Assembly: GCA_964401835.1 (NCBI GenBank)
Contig: CAYNZP010000015.1
Span: 1 to 53,945 of the forward strand
Source of the DNA: CAYNZP01 sp964401835
GTDB lineage: Bacteria > Planctomycetota > Phycisphaerae > SM23-33
Direction of reading: 5' to 3'
Length of the DNA stretch: 53,945 nucleotides
A program made the position numbers and the translations under genes. The notes beneath the pieces were generated by a model. It had not been told where the DNA came from, did not search any database, and saw nothing but the letters and a program-made list of their open reading frames with translations. Positions 1 to 8,518 of this stretch are shown piece after piece (within the stretch, counting starts at the first letter, position 1; every line of letters starts with the position of its first letter).

Positions 1-66
1 AGCCGAGAAAATTATGTGACGGTGCAGGATTGGGAATTTGAGAAAGCCGTGGAAAACACTGCATAA
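1..66 (+). CDS. C-terminal end of a probable tyrosine recombinase/integrase (partial)
   Basis: Frame 1 is open from the window edge to a TAA at 64-66 and gives 21 residues ending EKAVENTA. The pattern R-E-N-Y-x-x-V-x-D-x-x-F-E-K-A resembles the extreme C-terminus of planctomycete phage-type integrases, where the catalytic Tyr lies upstream. The tRNA-Pro gene begins about 100 bases downstream with its 3' end facing this gene, which is the usual position of an integrase beside its attachment site. The catalytic residues lie outside the window, so the assignment rests on a short tail and on context; another protein is possible. Confidence 0.35.
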   Translation, partial: SRENYVTVQDWEFEKAVENTA

Positions 67-79
67 AATTGACTGAAAG

Positions 80-103
80 TGGCACAAAAACTGGCACAAA
101 AAT
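80..103. repeat. 12-bp direct repeat, two copies
   Basis: TGGCACAAAAAC at 80-91 is followed directly by TGGCACAAAAAT at 92-103, just after the integrase-like stop codon and before the tRNA terminator. Short direct repeats beside an integrase end can be arm-type recombinase binding sites, but nothing here proves that role. Confidence 0.6.
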
Positions 104-112
104 AAATTTGCT

Positions 113-160
113 GTAAAAAAAAGAAGACACCGGACCTTTAAGTCAAGTGGCTTCTTTTTG
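113..160 (-). terminator. Terminator of the tRNA-Pro gene
   Basis: Read on the minus strand, AAGAAG-C-CAC pairs with GTG-T-CTTCTT around a loop of about 15 bases and is followed by a run of T. It lies directly downstream of the 3' end of the tRNA. The stem has one mismatch, so strength is moderate. Confidence 0.55.
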
Positions 161-169
161 TTACAACAC

Positions 170-243
170 TCGGGGCGAAAGGATTTGAACCTTCGGCCTC
201 CTGCTCCCAAAGCAGGCGCTCTGCCAAGCTGAGCTACGCCCCG
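170..243 (-). tRNA. tRNA-Pro (anticodon UGG)
   Basis: The minus strand folds into a full cloverleaf. The acceptor arm CGGGGCG pairs with CGCCCCG, the D stem is GCTC/GAGC, the anticodon stem CCTGC/GCAGG closes the loop TTTGGGA with anticodon TGG, and the T arm is GAAGG-TTCAAAT-CCTTT. C1-G72 is typical of bacterial tRNA-Pro. The discriminator is A at 170 and CCA is not encoded. Its 3' end faces the integrase-like gene at the left edge. Confidence 0.97.
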
Positions 244-272
244 CAATCTCTACGGCTAACTGCCAAACCCGG

Positions 273-301
273 ATTGTCGCAAGGCTTGGCCCTATCGTCA
301 A
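273..301 (-). promoter_or_regulatory. Promoter of the tRNA-Pro gene
   Basis: On the minus strand TTGACG (296-301) and GACAAT (273-278) are separated by 17 bases, a good sigma-70 type promoter. Transcription would start near 266, about 23 bases before the tRNA 5' end. Confidence 0.6.
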
Positions 302-464
302 GTCTGCTTCTAAAAACTTTGATCGGCCAGTCGGAAGTAAAAGTTTGCAAATAAATCATAAAACAAATTCATTAAGCCGTGCTGGCCGAATAAAATACTC
401 CCAGCCAATCAGTTAACAGGCTTCTAGGAGCTGCACTCAAAATGGCAGCTAATACGGGAGAAAC

Positions 465-1589
465 ATGATGCAAGATGAATTCAACAATAGTGCAAACGAG
501 CCGGCCCCAGTACAACCTCAACCAGAGCCCCCTGTAAAAGTCGCCCCCGCTGCCCAACCTCCATGGGTAACGCAAGCACCTAAACGACCTTCGGGTGGAA
601 GAAGAATATTAATGGGCATACTTGGGGCTATCTTTCTGATATCTCTGCTTACGAACCTATATTTGTTGATTCTGGTCAAGGCTCAAATGGGCAAAACATT
701 CTCCACGGGCGTGGTCCGTGAAGGCTCGAATAATCAGGTAGTCGCCCTTTACGACGTCGAAGGAGTCATCGACAGCGAGGCAGCTGACCGTTTTGAGGAA
801 TTCAGCCGCAATGTGCTGAATGATTGGGATGTAAAGGCTGTGCTGATTCGCGTGGAAAGCCCGGGCGGTTCGGTAACGGCTTCGGACAGAATCCACCAGC
901 TTATAAGTGAACTCAAGACACAAGGCAAGAAAGTCGTCGTTTCTATGGGCGGCGTAGCGGCAAGCGGCGGATATTACATCTCCGCGCCGGCTGACGAGAT
1001 AATGGCAGAGCCGACCACCATAACCGGCAGTATCGGCGTCATCATGGGCTGGCTGGTGCTCGAGGGAACGCTGGACAAAATAGGCATGGAAGCTGTTGTG
1101 ATAAAGTCCAGCCATGCCGATGCGTGGAAGGACGAGATAAGCTCCTTCCAAACACCAGACGAGCGGCAGCGAGTTCATCTTCAGCAGATTCTCGATAAGA
1201 TTCAGGACAGGTTCGAGCATATTGTCAAAGAGGGCCGGGCAGGCAAGCTCAGGACCAAAAACGTCCGTTACGCCAAGCGAATTGGTGAGGGCGAAGACGC
1301 AAAAACAATTCAACTTACCGAGACCGAACCGCTTAACGGAAAGGTTTACATGGCTGACGAGGCAAAGAATCTCGGCCTTGTGGATAGCATCGGTTATCTG
1401 CCGGAGGCCATAGACCGAGTTGCTGAACTTGCGAGTCTCGAGAATCCCAAGGTTGTCCGCTACACGGCAAGAAGAGGCCTCTTTTTCAAGCTGATGGAAT
1501 CTGAAGGAAAACTTGGCTTCGGCCTGAATGCAAAAGAAATCGAAGAACTCCAGACGCCGAAAATAATGATGATCTGGAAAGCCCAATAA
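465..1589 (+). CDS. sppA: Signal peptide peptidase SppA (S49 family)
   Basis: This is a membrane-bound serine protease that degrades signal peptides left in the membrane. The 374-residue protein has a Pro-rich cytoplasmic N-terminus, one membrane segment at about 48-71, and an S49 domain. The motif VAASGGYY puts the catalytic Ser at 167, and the likely catalytic Lys is K222 in AWKDE, a spacing like that of short Gram-positive SppA (one S49 domain rather than the two of E. coli). GGGAG precedes the ATG. The DUF4159 gene starts 15 bases after the stop, so the two are probably co-transcribed. Confidence 0.93.
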   Translation: MMQDEFNNSANEPAPVQPQPEPPVKVAPAAQPPWVTQAPKRPSGGRRILMGILGAIFLISLLTNLYLLILVKAQMGKTFSTGVVREGSNNQVVALYDVEGVIDSEAADRFEEFSRNVLNDWDVKAVLIRVESPGGSVTASDRIHQLISELKTQGKKVVVSMGGVAASGGYYISAPADEIMAEPTTITGSIGVIMGWLVLEGTLDKIGMEAVVIKSSHADAWKDEISSFQTPDERQRVHLQQILDKIQDRFEHIVKEGRAGKLRTKNVRYAKRIGEGEDAKTIQLTETEPLNGKVYMADEAKNLGLVDSIGYLPEAIDRVAELASLENPKVVRYTARRGLFFKLMESEGKLGFGLNAKEIEELQTPKIMMIWKAQ

Positions 1590-1604
1590 TCAGGTGAAGC
1601 TTTT

Positions 1605-3833
1605 ATGATTCGTCCGTCGCGTCTCACCAAGAGAATATTAATCGCTGCGATTGCCTTGTCATTCGCCGGTTCGTTTGCTTTCGGCTCCGGGCAAAAGCAG
1701 ATCGAAGATTCAATGACCAAGGCGGTCCGTTATCTCGAGGCACAATTTGACGAAAACGGCATGTGCAAATGGGAGTATCCGAAAGACCATCTTTTTTTTG
1801 GGCGTAAAACGTCTTTAATTGCCTACGCAATGGTAACCACAGGAGCCGACTCTCAAAAATCGCCTCTAAACAAAACCATAGATTGGCTGAAAAAGGCTGA
1901 GCTTAAAAACACATACGCAGTTGCATTTCGTGCCGCGACTTTTGCTGGGCTCAAGGAAAATCAAGCCGGACAATATCTCGAACGGGATGTTAAATGGCTT
2001 CTTGATGCGGCATCTGACAAAGGTTCTTATACACATACTTCCATTGGGAGAAAATCCGCTGACATTTATGACAACTCAAATTCCCAGCTGGCCCTTATGG
2101 GAATCTGGGCTGGGGCAAATCGTGGAATAAAAATCCCCTGGACCTACTGGAAGACAGCCGAAAACCACTGGCGGGCTCAGCAGCAATTAGATGGAGGCTT
2201 CGGCTATCGCGATCTTGGCGCAAGCAGGAAAACTTCGACCTATGGCTCGATGACCGCTACGGGCTTGGTCTCGCTTTGTATATGCTTCGACAACCTCCAC
2301 CAAAGCGGTGCCCTCCAGCATAACCGCAGCGACGAATACGAACCGATCGAAAAAACGCTGTCGTGGCTGGATGAGAACTTCAGTATTCACAAGAACCCCA
2401 AAACAAAAGGCACGTGGTATTATTATTGGCTATATTCAATCGCGCGGGCAGGTGAGGCGAGTGGATATAAATATTTTGGCGGCCATGACTGGTTTGCCGA
2501 GGGGACAAAAGAGCTTCTACGAAGGCAGCTCAGCAACGGAAGCTGGGACCGCAAGGAATTTTTGCATAGGACGGCTTTTGCGCTTTTGTTTTTAGCCCAT
2601 GGCAGAAATCCTGTTTTAGCAAACAAGCTCAAGTACAGCGGATCCTGGAATCCTCGGCCACGCGATCTGGCCAACTTCTCAAGGTTTGTAAGCTACGATT
2701 TCGAGAAGCCGGTTAGCTGGCAGATAGCCAATATCAATGCCACCCCGGAAGACTGGCACGATGCGCCAATCCTGTATATTTCCGGGGCTGGGCCTGTCCA
2801 GTTTACTGATGAACAAATCGAAAAGCTGCGAACATTTGTTCTTCAGGGTGGAACGATTGTTTCTGAGGCCGCTGGCAATAACGTCGAGTTTACGCTTGAT
2901 ATGCAAAGGGCTTGTAAAAAGCTTTTTCCCGAATATCAGCTTCAAAGGCTGGATGATGACCATCCGATTTATTCCGTCCATTTCAAGGCTGGCACACTGA
3001 CCGGCCTGTTGGGTGTCTCAAATGGAGTAAGGCTCTTTGCTATCCACTGCCCGAATGAAGTTTCGCGAGCCCTGCAACTCGGTCCTAAAAAAAAGAATAT
3101 CCCCTGGTTCGAACTTTTCTCTAATATCTACTTTTACGTAACAGACAAAGGCATGCTTCGCCCTCGTGGCACGAGCCCCTGGCCAACTGCAACGGAATTT
3201 GAACCGAAGGCGAATATACGCGTCGTTCGTGTAAAATACCCGGGCAATTTCAACCCCGAGCCGCTCGCCTGGAAGCGATTGGCGATTAAGATGGGCAACG
3301 ATTTTGGCATATCGCTTGAACCGTCCATACCTACAGAAATAAATAAGCTAAACGCGGCTGACATCCCGCTAGCCCACATGACCGGAACCGACAATTTCAC
3401 CCTTAACCAAGAACAAAAGCAAAGCCTGGTAAAGTTCTTTGAAGATGGTGGAACACTCATAATCGACGCCGCCAGAGGAGCAAAGCCATTCCGTGATTCG
3501 GTGAGAGATGAAATCTTTTCGCTGGTTCCAGATGGAATTCACGGCTCGGTTTCGACATCGGTTCTTTACGACGGTCCGGCAAAGTTAGAGCAAGTGAAGT
3601 ATCGTCGTGACTATGCGATGTCCCTTGGTCCAGCCAGGGGCGAACCACAAATAGAAGGCGTCATCTCAAATGGACGCCTGGCCGTCATCTTCAGCCCAGC
3701 AGATATCACCGCCGGGCTGGTCGGATATCATTGCTATGGGATTAAGGGCTACACCTCGGAAACTGCATACTCGCTGATAACGAACATCCTTTACAACCTT
3801 GCTAGCTTGAACTCGCCAGAGGCGGAAGATTAA
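1605..3833 (+). CDS. Secreted protein with prenyltransferase-like repeats and two DUF4159 domains
   Basis: The 742-residue protein starts with a signal peptide (about 1-27). Residues 30-340 resemble the alpha/alpha barrel repeats of squalene-cyclase and prenyltransferase families (for example QQQLDGGFGYRD and LSNGSWDRKE), but no catalytic aspartate cluster is obvious. Two DUF4159-type domains follow, each with a turn of the form F(T/L)xxQ..L..F...GGT(I/L) at about 390-415 and 590-620. Such proteins are frequent in planctomycetes and have no established function. It follows sppA in one operon. A carbohydrate- or polymer-binding envelope role is only a guess. Confidence 0.8.
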   Translation: MIRPSRLTKRILIAAIALSFAGSFAFGSGQKQIEDSMTKAVRYLEAQFDENGMCKWEYPKDHLFFGRKTSLIAYAMVTTGADSQKSPLNKTIDWLKKAELKNTYAVAFRAATFAGLKENQAGQYLERDVKWLLDAASDKGSYTHTSIGRKSADIYDNSNSQLALMGIWAGANRGIKIPWTYWKTAENHWRAQQQLDGGFGYRDLGASRKTSTYGSMTATGLVSLCICFDNLHQSGALQHNRSDEYEPIEKTLSWLDENFSIHKNPKTKGTWYYYWLYSIARAGEASGYKYFGGHDWFAEGTKELLRRQLSNGSWDRKEFLHRTAFALLFLAHGRNPVLANKLKYSGSWNPRPRDLANFSRFVSYDFEKPVSWQIANINATPEDWHDAPILYISGAGPVQFTDEQIEKLRTFVLQGGTIVSEAAGNNVEFTLDMQRACKKLFPEYQLQRLDDDHPIYSVHFKAGTLTGLLGVSNGVRLFAIHCPNEVSRALQLGPKKKNIPWFELFSNIYFYVTDKGMLRPRGTSPWPTATEFEPKANIRVVRVKYPGNFNPEPLAWKRLAIKMGNDFGISLEPSIPTEINKLNAADIPLAHMTGTDNFTLNQEQKQSLVKFFEDGGTLIIDAARGAKPFRDSVRDEIFSLVPDGIHGSVSTSVLYDGPAKLEQVKYRRDYAMSLGPARGEPQIEGVISNGRLAVIFSPADITAGLVGYHCYGIKGYTSETAYSLITNILYNLASLNSPEAED

Positions 3834-3962
3834 CAGCAACTAAAATCCTCAATCGTCTCTGCAAACCCTTTGAGAATAAGGCAAAAGAAGATTGTAAAAA
3901 TCCAGTTTTGGCTTAAAATTAAGTCTTCGGCAAATGGGAGCGGTCATCGGGAGGATTGGGAA

Positions 3963-5600
3963 ATGGAAGGTGAAAAAATGCCTTTTTCATCGCTTCAGTG
4001 CAAATGTCTCTTAAAAACAACATTCGCTTATATTCTCATTGCCGCGGTGCTAGCTGCCTTTGCATCAGTAGCCACTGCTGAGTTTAACGGATACGAAGCC
4101 CTGTCAGACTGGGCATCGCTGCCATTAAGTAAAACCGGAATAACGGCAGGCCTTGCCAGCAGCTATGATCGGGCTGGAGGCAACAACGATTTCAACTACT
4201 ATCAATCCCCTACAGGTTTGCAGGATTCAAACGTTGATACGACCATAACCACTCTTACAGGCCCTGGTGTAATAACACGCTTCTGGATGCCTCACGCAGC
4301 TGCCGATGGAGCATTCGATGTCAAAATAACAGTTGACGGCTCTCTCCTTATCGACACAAACAGCGATGCGCTGCTTGGCGGTAGTTATGGATATATGCAA
4401 AGTCCGCTTGTAAGCACACTCGTTGGCGGACAGGTCAGTTATGAGCCGATAGTTTTTCAGAACTCGCTGGTAATCGAATCGAACAACTATGCAAGTGGCG
4501 GCTGGGCCAAGGAGCATCATTATTATCAATACAACTATCATAAGCTGCCTGGCGGTACTACCGTAACGCCCTACAGCGGTACGCTGACCTCATCCCAGCA
4601 GCAGGCCAGAAACACAGCTGTGAGCATGATCAACAATGTAGGCTCAAACCCCGCCGGCACTAGCAGTTCTTCGACAGTATCAAATCTTGCCGGCCAAAGC
4701 ATTGCTGGCGGTTCGTCAGTAAAAATCGCCGATGTAACCGGAAGCGGTACGATACGCCGTCTGAATTTAAAAATGGCAGGTGCAAGCGATACCGATTTGG
4801 ATGGGCTTCGTCTTCGTGTCCGCTATGACGGAAAAACAGAAAACGCGATAGATGTTCCGGTGTCCCATTTCTTTGGTGCAGGCCATGGTCGCGTAGAATA
4901 TCAATCGCTACCTCTGGGAACCGACAGCGAAGACGGATTCTACAGCTATTGGCCAATGCCCTATCACAACCAAGTTGAAGTGGAACTTTACAACTCCACC
5001 GGATCGGCAATCTCCATCAATTCGGCAGCCGTTGAATACGAATCCGGTGACGTGTCAAATGATGCCGGTTATCTGCATGCGGTTTACAATGAAGAGACTA
5101 CAACGGACGGCCAGCAGTATCACTCGCTGCTGAATGTTGAAGGCAAGGGCCACTATGTAGGAAACCTTCTTTATCTCCAAACCCCCGATATGCAACGCGG
5201 AATTCTTGAGGGTGACGAAATCATTACCGTAGATGGCACAAATGTGCTTTACGGTACGGGCCTTGAAGATGCCTACAACGGCGGTTATTACTACAACCAC
5301 GTTATCGAACAAAGTGACGATGGCGACGTGCCGGATGCCACAAGCGGGGACGGGCCATATCACGGCCTGCTTCGCATGAACTTCGACGATACTGGAGACG
5401 ATTACGTCCGGACAGACCAGTACCGTTGGTACATCGGAGACTATGTCCCCTTCACAGATGGCATCGATATTAAGATTGAAAACTTCGGCCAGAATGAAGA
5501 TATCCTTTTTGGTTCAACTTCCTTTTACTACGCAGTTCCCGAACCAGCCACGCTGTCGCTGCTGGCGATTGGAGGTTTGGGGCTAGTTAAAAGGAAGTAG
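3963..5600 (+). CDS. GH172-like (DUF2961) secreted protein with PEP-CTERM tail
   Basis: The protein opens with a signal peptide and then the DUF2961 pattern: a start like SDWASLPLSKTG, SSYDRAGGNNDF, then GPGVITRFWMP. DUF2961 is now glycoside hydrolase family 172, which acts on fructo- and arabino-furanosides; the substrate here cannot be read from sequence. The C-terminus VPEPATLSLLAIGG followed by basic residues is a PEP-CTERM sorting signal for exosortase processing. The ATG at 3963 has GGGAGG eight bases upstream; ATG 3978 with GGAAGG is nearly as good, and a TTG at 3870 is less likely. No exosortase is in the window. Confidence 0.82.
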   Translation: MEGEKMPFSSLQCKCLLKTTFAYILIAAVLAAFASVATAEFNGYEALSDWASLPLSKTGITAGLASSYDRAGGNNDFNYYQSPTGLQDSNVDTTITTLTGPGVITRFWMPHAAADGAFDVKITVDGSLLIDTNSDALLGGSYGYMQSPLVSTLVGGQVSYEPIVFQNSLVIESNNYASGGWAKEHHYYQYNYHKLPGGTTVTPYSGTLTSSQQQARNTAVSMINNVGSNPAGTSSSSTVSNLAGQSIAGGSSVKIADVTGSGTIRRLNLKMAGASDTDLDGLRLRVRYDGKTENAIDVPVSHFFGAGHGRVEYQSLPLGTDSEDGFYSYWPMPYHNQVEVELYNSTGSAISINSAAVEYESGDVSNDAGYLHAVYNEETTTDGQQYHSLLNVEGKGHYVGNLLYLQTPDMQRGILEGDEIITVDGTNVLYGTGLEDAYNGGYYYNHVIEQSDDGDVPDATSGDGPYHGLLRMNFDDTGDDYVRTDQYRWYIGDYVPFTDGIDIKIENFGQNEDILFGSTSFYYAVPEPATLSLLAIGGLGLVKRK

Positions 5601-5669
5601 TTCATGCAATATTTGAAGATTGGTTTTTCGGCTAAATCTCGAAATCGTAAGTAATGAAAAAAAAGATAC

Positions 5670-5697
5670 TTGACGGAATTCCGATCCGTGGTAAATT
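5670..5697 (+). promoter_or_regulatory. Promoter for the LamG PEP-CTERM gene
   Basis: TTGACG (5670-5675) and TAAATT (5692-5697) are 16 bases apart. Transcription would start near 5704 and leave a 5' untranslated region of about 200 bases. Confidence 0.5.
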
Positions 5698-5714
5698 AAT
5701 ATCTGCTCTAGCCC

Positions 5715-5814
5715 GCAGGGAGCGGCGGAGCATTTTCGGCGTTAACCTGCCGATTCATCATTGAGGGGCAGGGGCGAACACTCGCTCCTTCAAACCTGCC
5801 AAGGCCGCCCGGCC
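5715..5814 (+). promoter_or_regulatory. Structured mRNA leader with mutually exclusive stems
   Basis: Four segments alternate in complementarity: GCAGG (5715-5719), CCTGCC (5746-5751), GGCAGG (5767-5772) and CCTGCC (5795-5800). Segment 2 can pair with 1 or 3, and segment 3 with 2 or 4. The 3:4 stem would enclose a small hairpin, GCGA-ACAC-TCGC (5774-5785), and is followed by GGCC-GCCC-GGCC (5803-5814). I do not recognise a known riboswitch class, and there is no T-run terminator, so any control would act on translation or RNA stability. Function is inferred only from the pairing. Confidence 0.4.
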
Positions 5815-5902
5815 AAGTTCCCAAGGATATTGTTTATTACCTAAGCTTTTGATTGGTACTGCTAAGGCATTTATTCATAAGGAATGAAAGGCGGGATTAA
5901 AA

Positions 5903-6736
5903 ATGATGAAGGCCAACTTAAACCGTAAAACAATCTTTGGCGCAGTATCTCTAATTGTTATTTCGCAGTTCTTCTTAACCACTGAAACATTAGGGCAAAC
6001 GACTGCTGGCAATGCCTTGCAATTCGACGGCAGCAATGATTTTGCTTTTGTCGCTGATAACGCCTCACTTGATATTACCGGAGCAGTTACACTGGAAACC
6101 TGGGTGCAACTGTCTTCCAGAGAACCTGTTCGAGATCAGCTTGCCGTTGGGAAAAGATATGCCTATTACATTTACAGTGAAGCATCAGCCTACGGCGGCA
6201 GTGGAAACTGGAAAGGCTCTGCTTGGGCTCCGGGGCATACTGATACTTTTGGAACCACTAACCTTGCAGCAGGTCAGTGGTACCACTTGGCAATGACATT
6301 TGATGGCGAGACGATGAAGGTTTTCGTCAACGGACAAAAAGAGAACGAGCTTTCAAATGTCTCCTCAATTAGCACTTCAGATTACAACCTTTCCTTTGGA
6401 ATGGAGCAATCTAACGGCGAATACGCTCTTGATGGCTTCCTTGACGAAGTTCGTTTGTGGGATATCGCCAGAAGTGAACAGCAGATAGCTGCTGATTACA
6501 ATAAAATCTTGGACCCAACAACGGCTGGCCTCGTCGGATACTGGAACTTTGACGAAGAAGATGGCCAGACTATTTACGACATCACCGGAAATGGCAACAA
6601 CGGCCTTCTTGGTGCCACCGATGCTATAGGTCTTGATGACCCCACGCGAGTAGTTTCGACGGCTCCAGTTCCCGAACCGGCCACAATGTCGCTGCTGGCT
6701 ATTGGCAGTATAGCATTAATCCGTAAGCGTAAATAA
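5903..6736 (+). CDS. LamG-domain secreted protein with PEP-CTERM tail
   Basis: The 277-residue protein has a signal peptide (about 1-32) and a concanavalin A-like LamG jelly-roll domain at about 38-205. Typical pieces are ALQFDGSNDFAFV, VTLETWVQL, WYHLAMTFDG, FLDEVRLWDIARS and LVGYWNFDE. It ends in PVPEPATMSLLAIGS plus a hydrophobic stretch and RKRK, a PEP-CTERM signal very close to that of the preceding GH172-like protein. LamG domains usually bind carbohydrate, so a surface or matrix protein is likely. It has its own promoter and a strong terminator, so it is probably monocistronic. Confidence 0.88.
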   Translation: MMKANLNRKTIFGAVSLIVISQFFLTTETLGQTTAGNALQFDGSNDFAFVADNASLDITGAVTLETWVQLSSREPVRDQLAVGKRYAYYIYSEASAYGGSGNWKGSAWAPGHTDTFGTTNLAAGQWYHLAMTFDGETMKVFVNGQKENELSNVSSISTSDYNLSFGMEQSNGEYALDGFLDEVRLWDIARSEQQIAADYNKILDPTTAGLVGYWNFDEEDGQTIYDITGNGNNGLLGATDAIGLDDPTRVVSTAPVPEPATMSLLAIGSIALIRKRK

Positions 6737-6766
6737 GCCCTTAAATGCTGTGAGGCTCTACATAAA

Positions 6767-6803
6767 GGGCGGGTCCTTAACGGGCTCGCCCCCTTTTTTT
6801 TAT
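6767..6803 (+). terminator. Terminator after the LamG gene
   Basis: GGGCGGGTCC (6767-6776) pairs along ten positions, two of them G-T wobbles, with GGGCTCGCCC (6782-6791). The loop is TTAAC and the stem is followed by CC and nine T. Confidence 0.9.
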
Positions 6804-6887
6804 ATCCAAAATCGGCCTCTCTTCAAAATCCCATCCCAAAGGATATATATAATAAAGTTGGAAAACACTTCTTAAGGAGATGGGGAT

Positions 6888-7307
6888 ATGGAACTTATCG
6901 TAGAAAAAGTTGATATATGGGCGGCTGGCATAAAGGACGAACCCGGCGGCCTGGCCGACAAGCTGGCTGCGCTGGCACAGGCTGGTGCAGACCTGGACTT
7001 CATAGTAGCACGCCGCAGTCCGGAAAAACCCGGCACGGGTGTAGTATTCATTACTCCATTGCGAGGCGATAAGGAAATCGCTGCAGGTGCCCAGGTCGGC
7101 TTTAGTGTAACAAACAGCCTTCATTCATTACGCATCGAAGGGCCGAACAAACCGGGCATCGCTGCAAAACTGACTCGCAAGATAGCCAACGAAGGAATTA
7201 ACCTTCGGGGAATGTCGGCTGGGGTAATCGGTACAAAGTTCATCATCTACATTGCATTGGACACCGAAGAAGATGTGACTAGGGCAATGCAAGTCCTGCA
7301 AGGATAA
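6888..7307 (+). CDS. ACT-domain protein
   Basis: The 139-residue protein contains two consecutive ACT-like folds. The first begins with the usual DEPGGLADKLAALAQAG stretch and the second is SLRIEGPNKPGIAAKLTRKIANEGIN. ACT domains bind amino acids or other small ligands and often regulate metabolic enzymes; no enzyme domain is attached here. AAGGAGATGGGG directly before the ATG is a strong ribosome binding site. The ligand and target are unknown. Confidence 0.75.
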   Translation: MELIVEKVDIWAAGIKDEPGGLADKLAALAQAGADLDFIVARRSPEKPGTGVVFITPLRGDKEIAAGAQVGFSVTNSLHSLRIEGPNKPGIAAKLTRKIANEGINLRGMSAGVIGTKFIIYIALDTEEDVTRAMQVLQG

Positions 7308-7457
7308 TTCAAAGCCCAGCATCACAAATGAAAGGCCCGCCTTACAAGGCAAAATCGGTTCTTCCGGAAGGAAATGACCGGTTGTCAGCCTTAATTACCT
7401 GGCATTATTTTCCCATATATATAAACTTTTTCTTTGTCCATTAGATTCGGAGCGAAT

Positions 7458-8225
7458 ATGACGACAGACCCAGCTGAGATTCCGAAAATAATAAAACTCG
7501 CCGAAGGCTTTTATGTACGTCAGGAAATTGACAATATCGCCTGGATTGATTTAGGCGGGTATGCTGTTGTCGTCGACGCTCTGGAAGTAAAGGAGACCGA
7601 GAAAGAAGTCTTTGAGGCAATCTCAGACACCATCGGCACTACGCCTGTTAAATATCTCTTCAACACCCATACTCATTACGACCACGTTGTATTAAACGAA
7701 GCATTCAAGCAACGATATGGTACGGAGATTATTTATCAGGACGGTTCAATCCCTGCTGAGGGAAAGTGGTTTGAGGGCTCCAAACGCAAATGCCTCTTCC
7801 TGCCCCTGCCCGGCTGCCATACCCAAGAGGACTGCATAGTCTGGTTCCCTAACGAGAAAGTATTATTTACTGGAGACATCTTCGGCTGGGGTCTTATCCC
7901 ACTAACGCGAAGCCTTAGAAAAGATACATCTCAACTTCTAATTGACACATACAATCGCATGATCGACTTCGGTGCAGAAGCAATCGTACCCGGCCATGGA
8001 CCCCTTATTTCAAACTCCGAGCTCTTGCGGTGGGTGGAATACTTCGGCTGGCTGAAAAACCAGGTCAGCAAATTGTGCAATGAAGGCAAAAGTGACGAAG
8101 AAATTGCCTCCATGATTCAGCCTCCTGAAGATATGAAATCGTGGTGGAGATTTGTGCTTTGGAAACACGATGACAGCCTGAAAAAAATACTCCACGCAAC
8201 ACGCAATGGGCGACTGCAAGATTAG
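7458..8225 (+). CDS. MBL-fold metallo-hydrolase
   Basis: The 255-residue protein carries the metal-binding signature HTHYDH at residues 71-76, then GCHTQEDC, FTGDIFGWG and VPGHGP, which supply the further His and Asp ligands of the metallo-beta-lactamase fold. Members include glyoxalase II-like and other thioester or ester hydrolases; the substrate cannot be told from sequence. ATG 7458 is preferred because GGAG lies five bases upstream, while the in-frame TTG at 7434 has no ribosome binding site. Confidence 0.85.
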   Translation: MTTDPAEIPKIIKLAEGFYVRQEIDNIAWIDLGGYAVVVDALEVKETEKEVFEAISDTIGTTPVKYLFNTHTHYDHVVLNEAFKQRYGTEIIYQDGSIPAEGKWFEGSKRKCLFLPLPGCHTQEDCIVWFPNEKVLFTGDIFGWGLIPLTRSLRKDTSQLLIDTYNRMIDFGAEAIVPGHGPLISNSELLRWVEYFGWLKNQVSKLCNEGKSDEEIASMIQPPEDMKSWWRFVLWKHDDSLKKILHATRNGRLQD

Positions 8226-8418
8226 TTTCAATTTTCACAAACTTTTTAATATCAAAGAGTTGTCCAAAATTACCCAGCTGCGTAAAATAAATTGGGTATA
8301 TTTCCCCAGGAAATAACAGGAAGTAAGTAGTTACAATTCCATATGGCTCAGAAAAAACATTTTTAACTGCATCTCTTGTAATAAGTTAACACTTTTGCCG
8401 GACTCGCTTACATCGATT

Positions 8419-8440
8419 GCGCCTACGATGGAATAGGCGC
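8419..8440 (+). promoter_or_regulatory. Hairpin in the leader of the small basic gene
   Basis: GCGCCTA (8419-8425) pairs perfectly with TAGGCGC (8434-8440) around an eight-base loop. There is no T-run, so it is not a terminator. It lies about 80 bases upstream of the small basic gene. The rest of 8226-8518 holds no gene or other clear feature. Confidence 0.4.
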
Positions 8441-8518
8441 TGCTGTATATATCTGGCGCAGAGCTGTTTGCAGTTGCTGTAATTCATGTCTCTAACCTCT
8501 AAGGAAGGAGGTAGCGCT

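Larger units (their letters stand above)
5601..5902 (+). other. Non-coding leader region before the LamG gene
   Basis: These 302 bases hold no convincing gene. They hold a promoter at 5670-5697 and, behind it, a leader of about 200 bases with alternately complementary segments (listed separately). The ribosome binding region GAAAGGCGGG lies just before the ATG at 5903. Confidence 0.7.

Noticed and set aside
81..103. Possible CRISPR-like repeat from the TGGCACAAAAA pair
   Set aside because: The two copies are directly adjacent with no spacer, which excludes a CRISPR array.
657..1586. A 309-codon open frame opposite sppA
   Set aside because: It is an antisense shadow of sppA without any motif or ribosome binding site.
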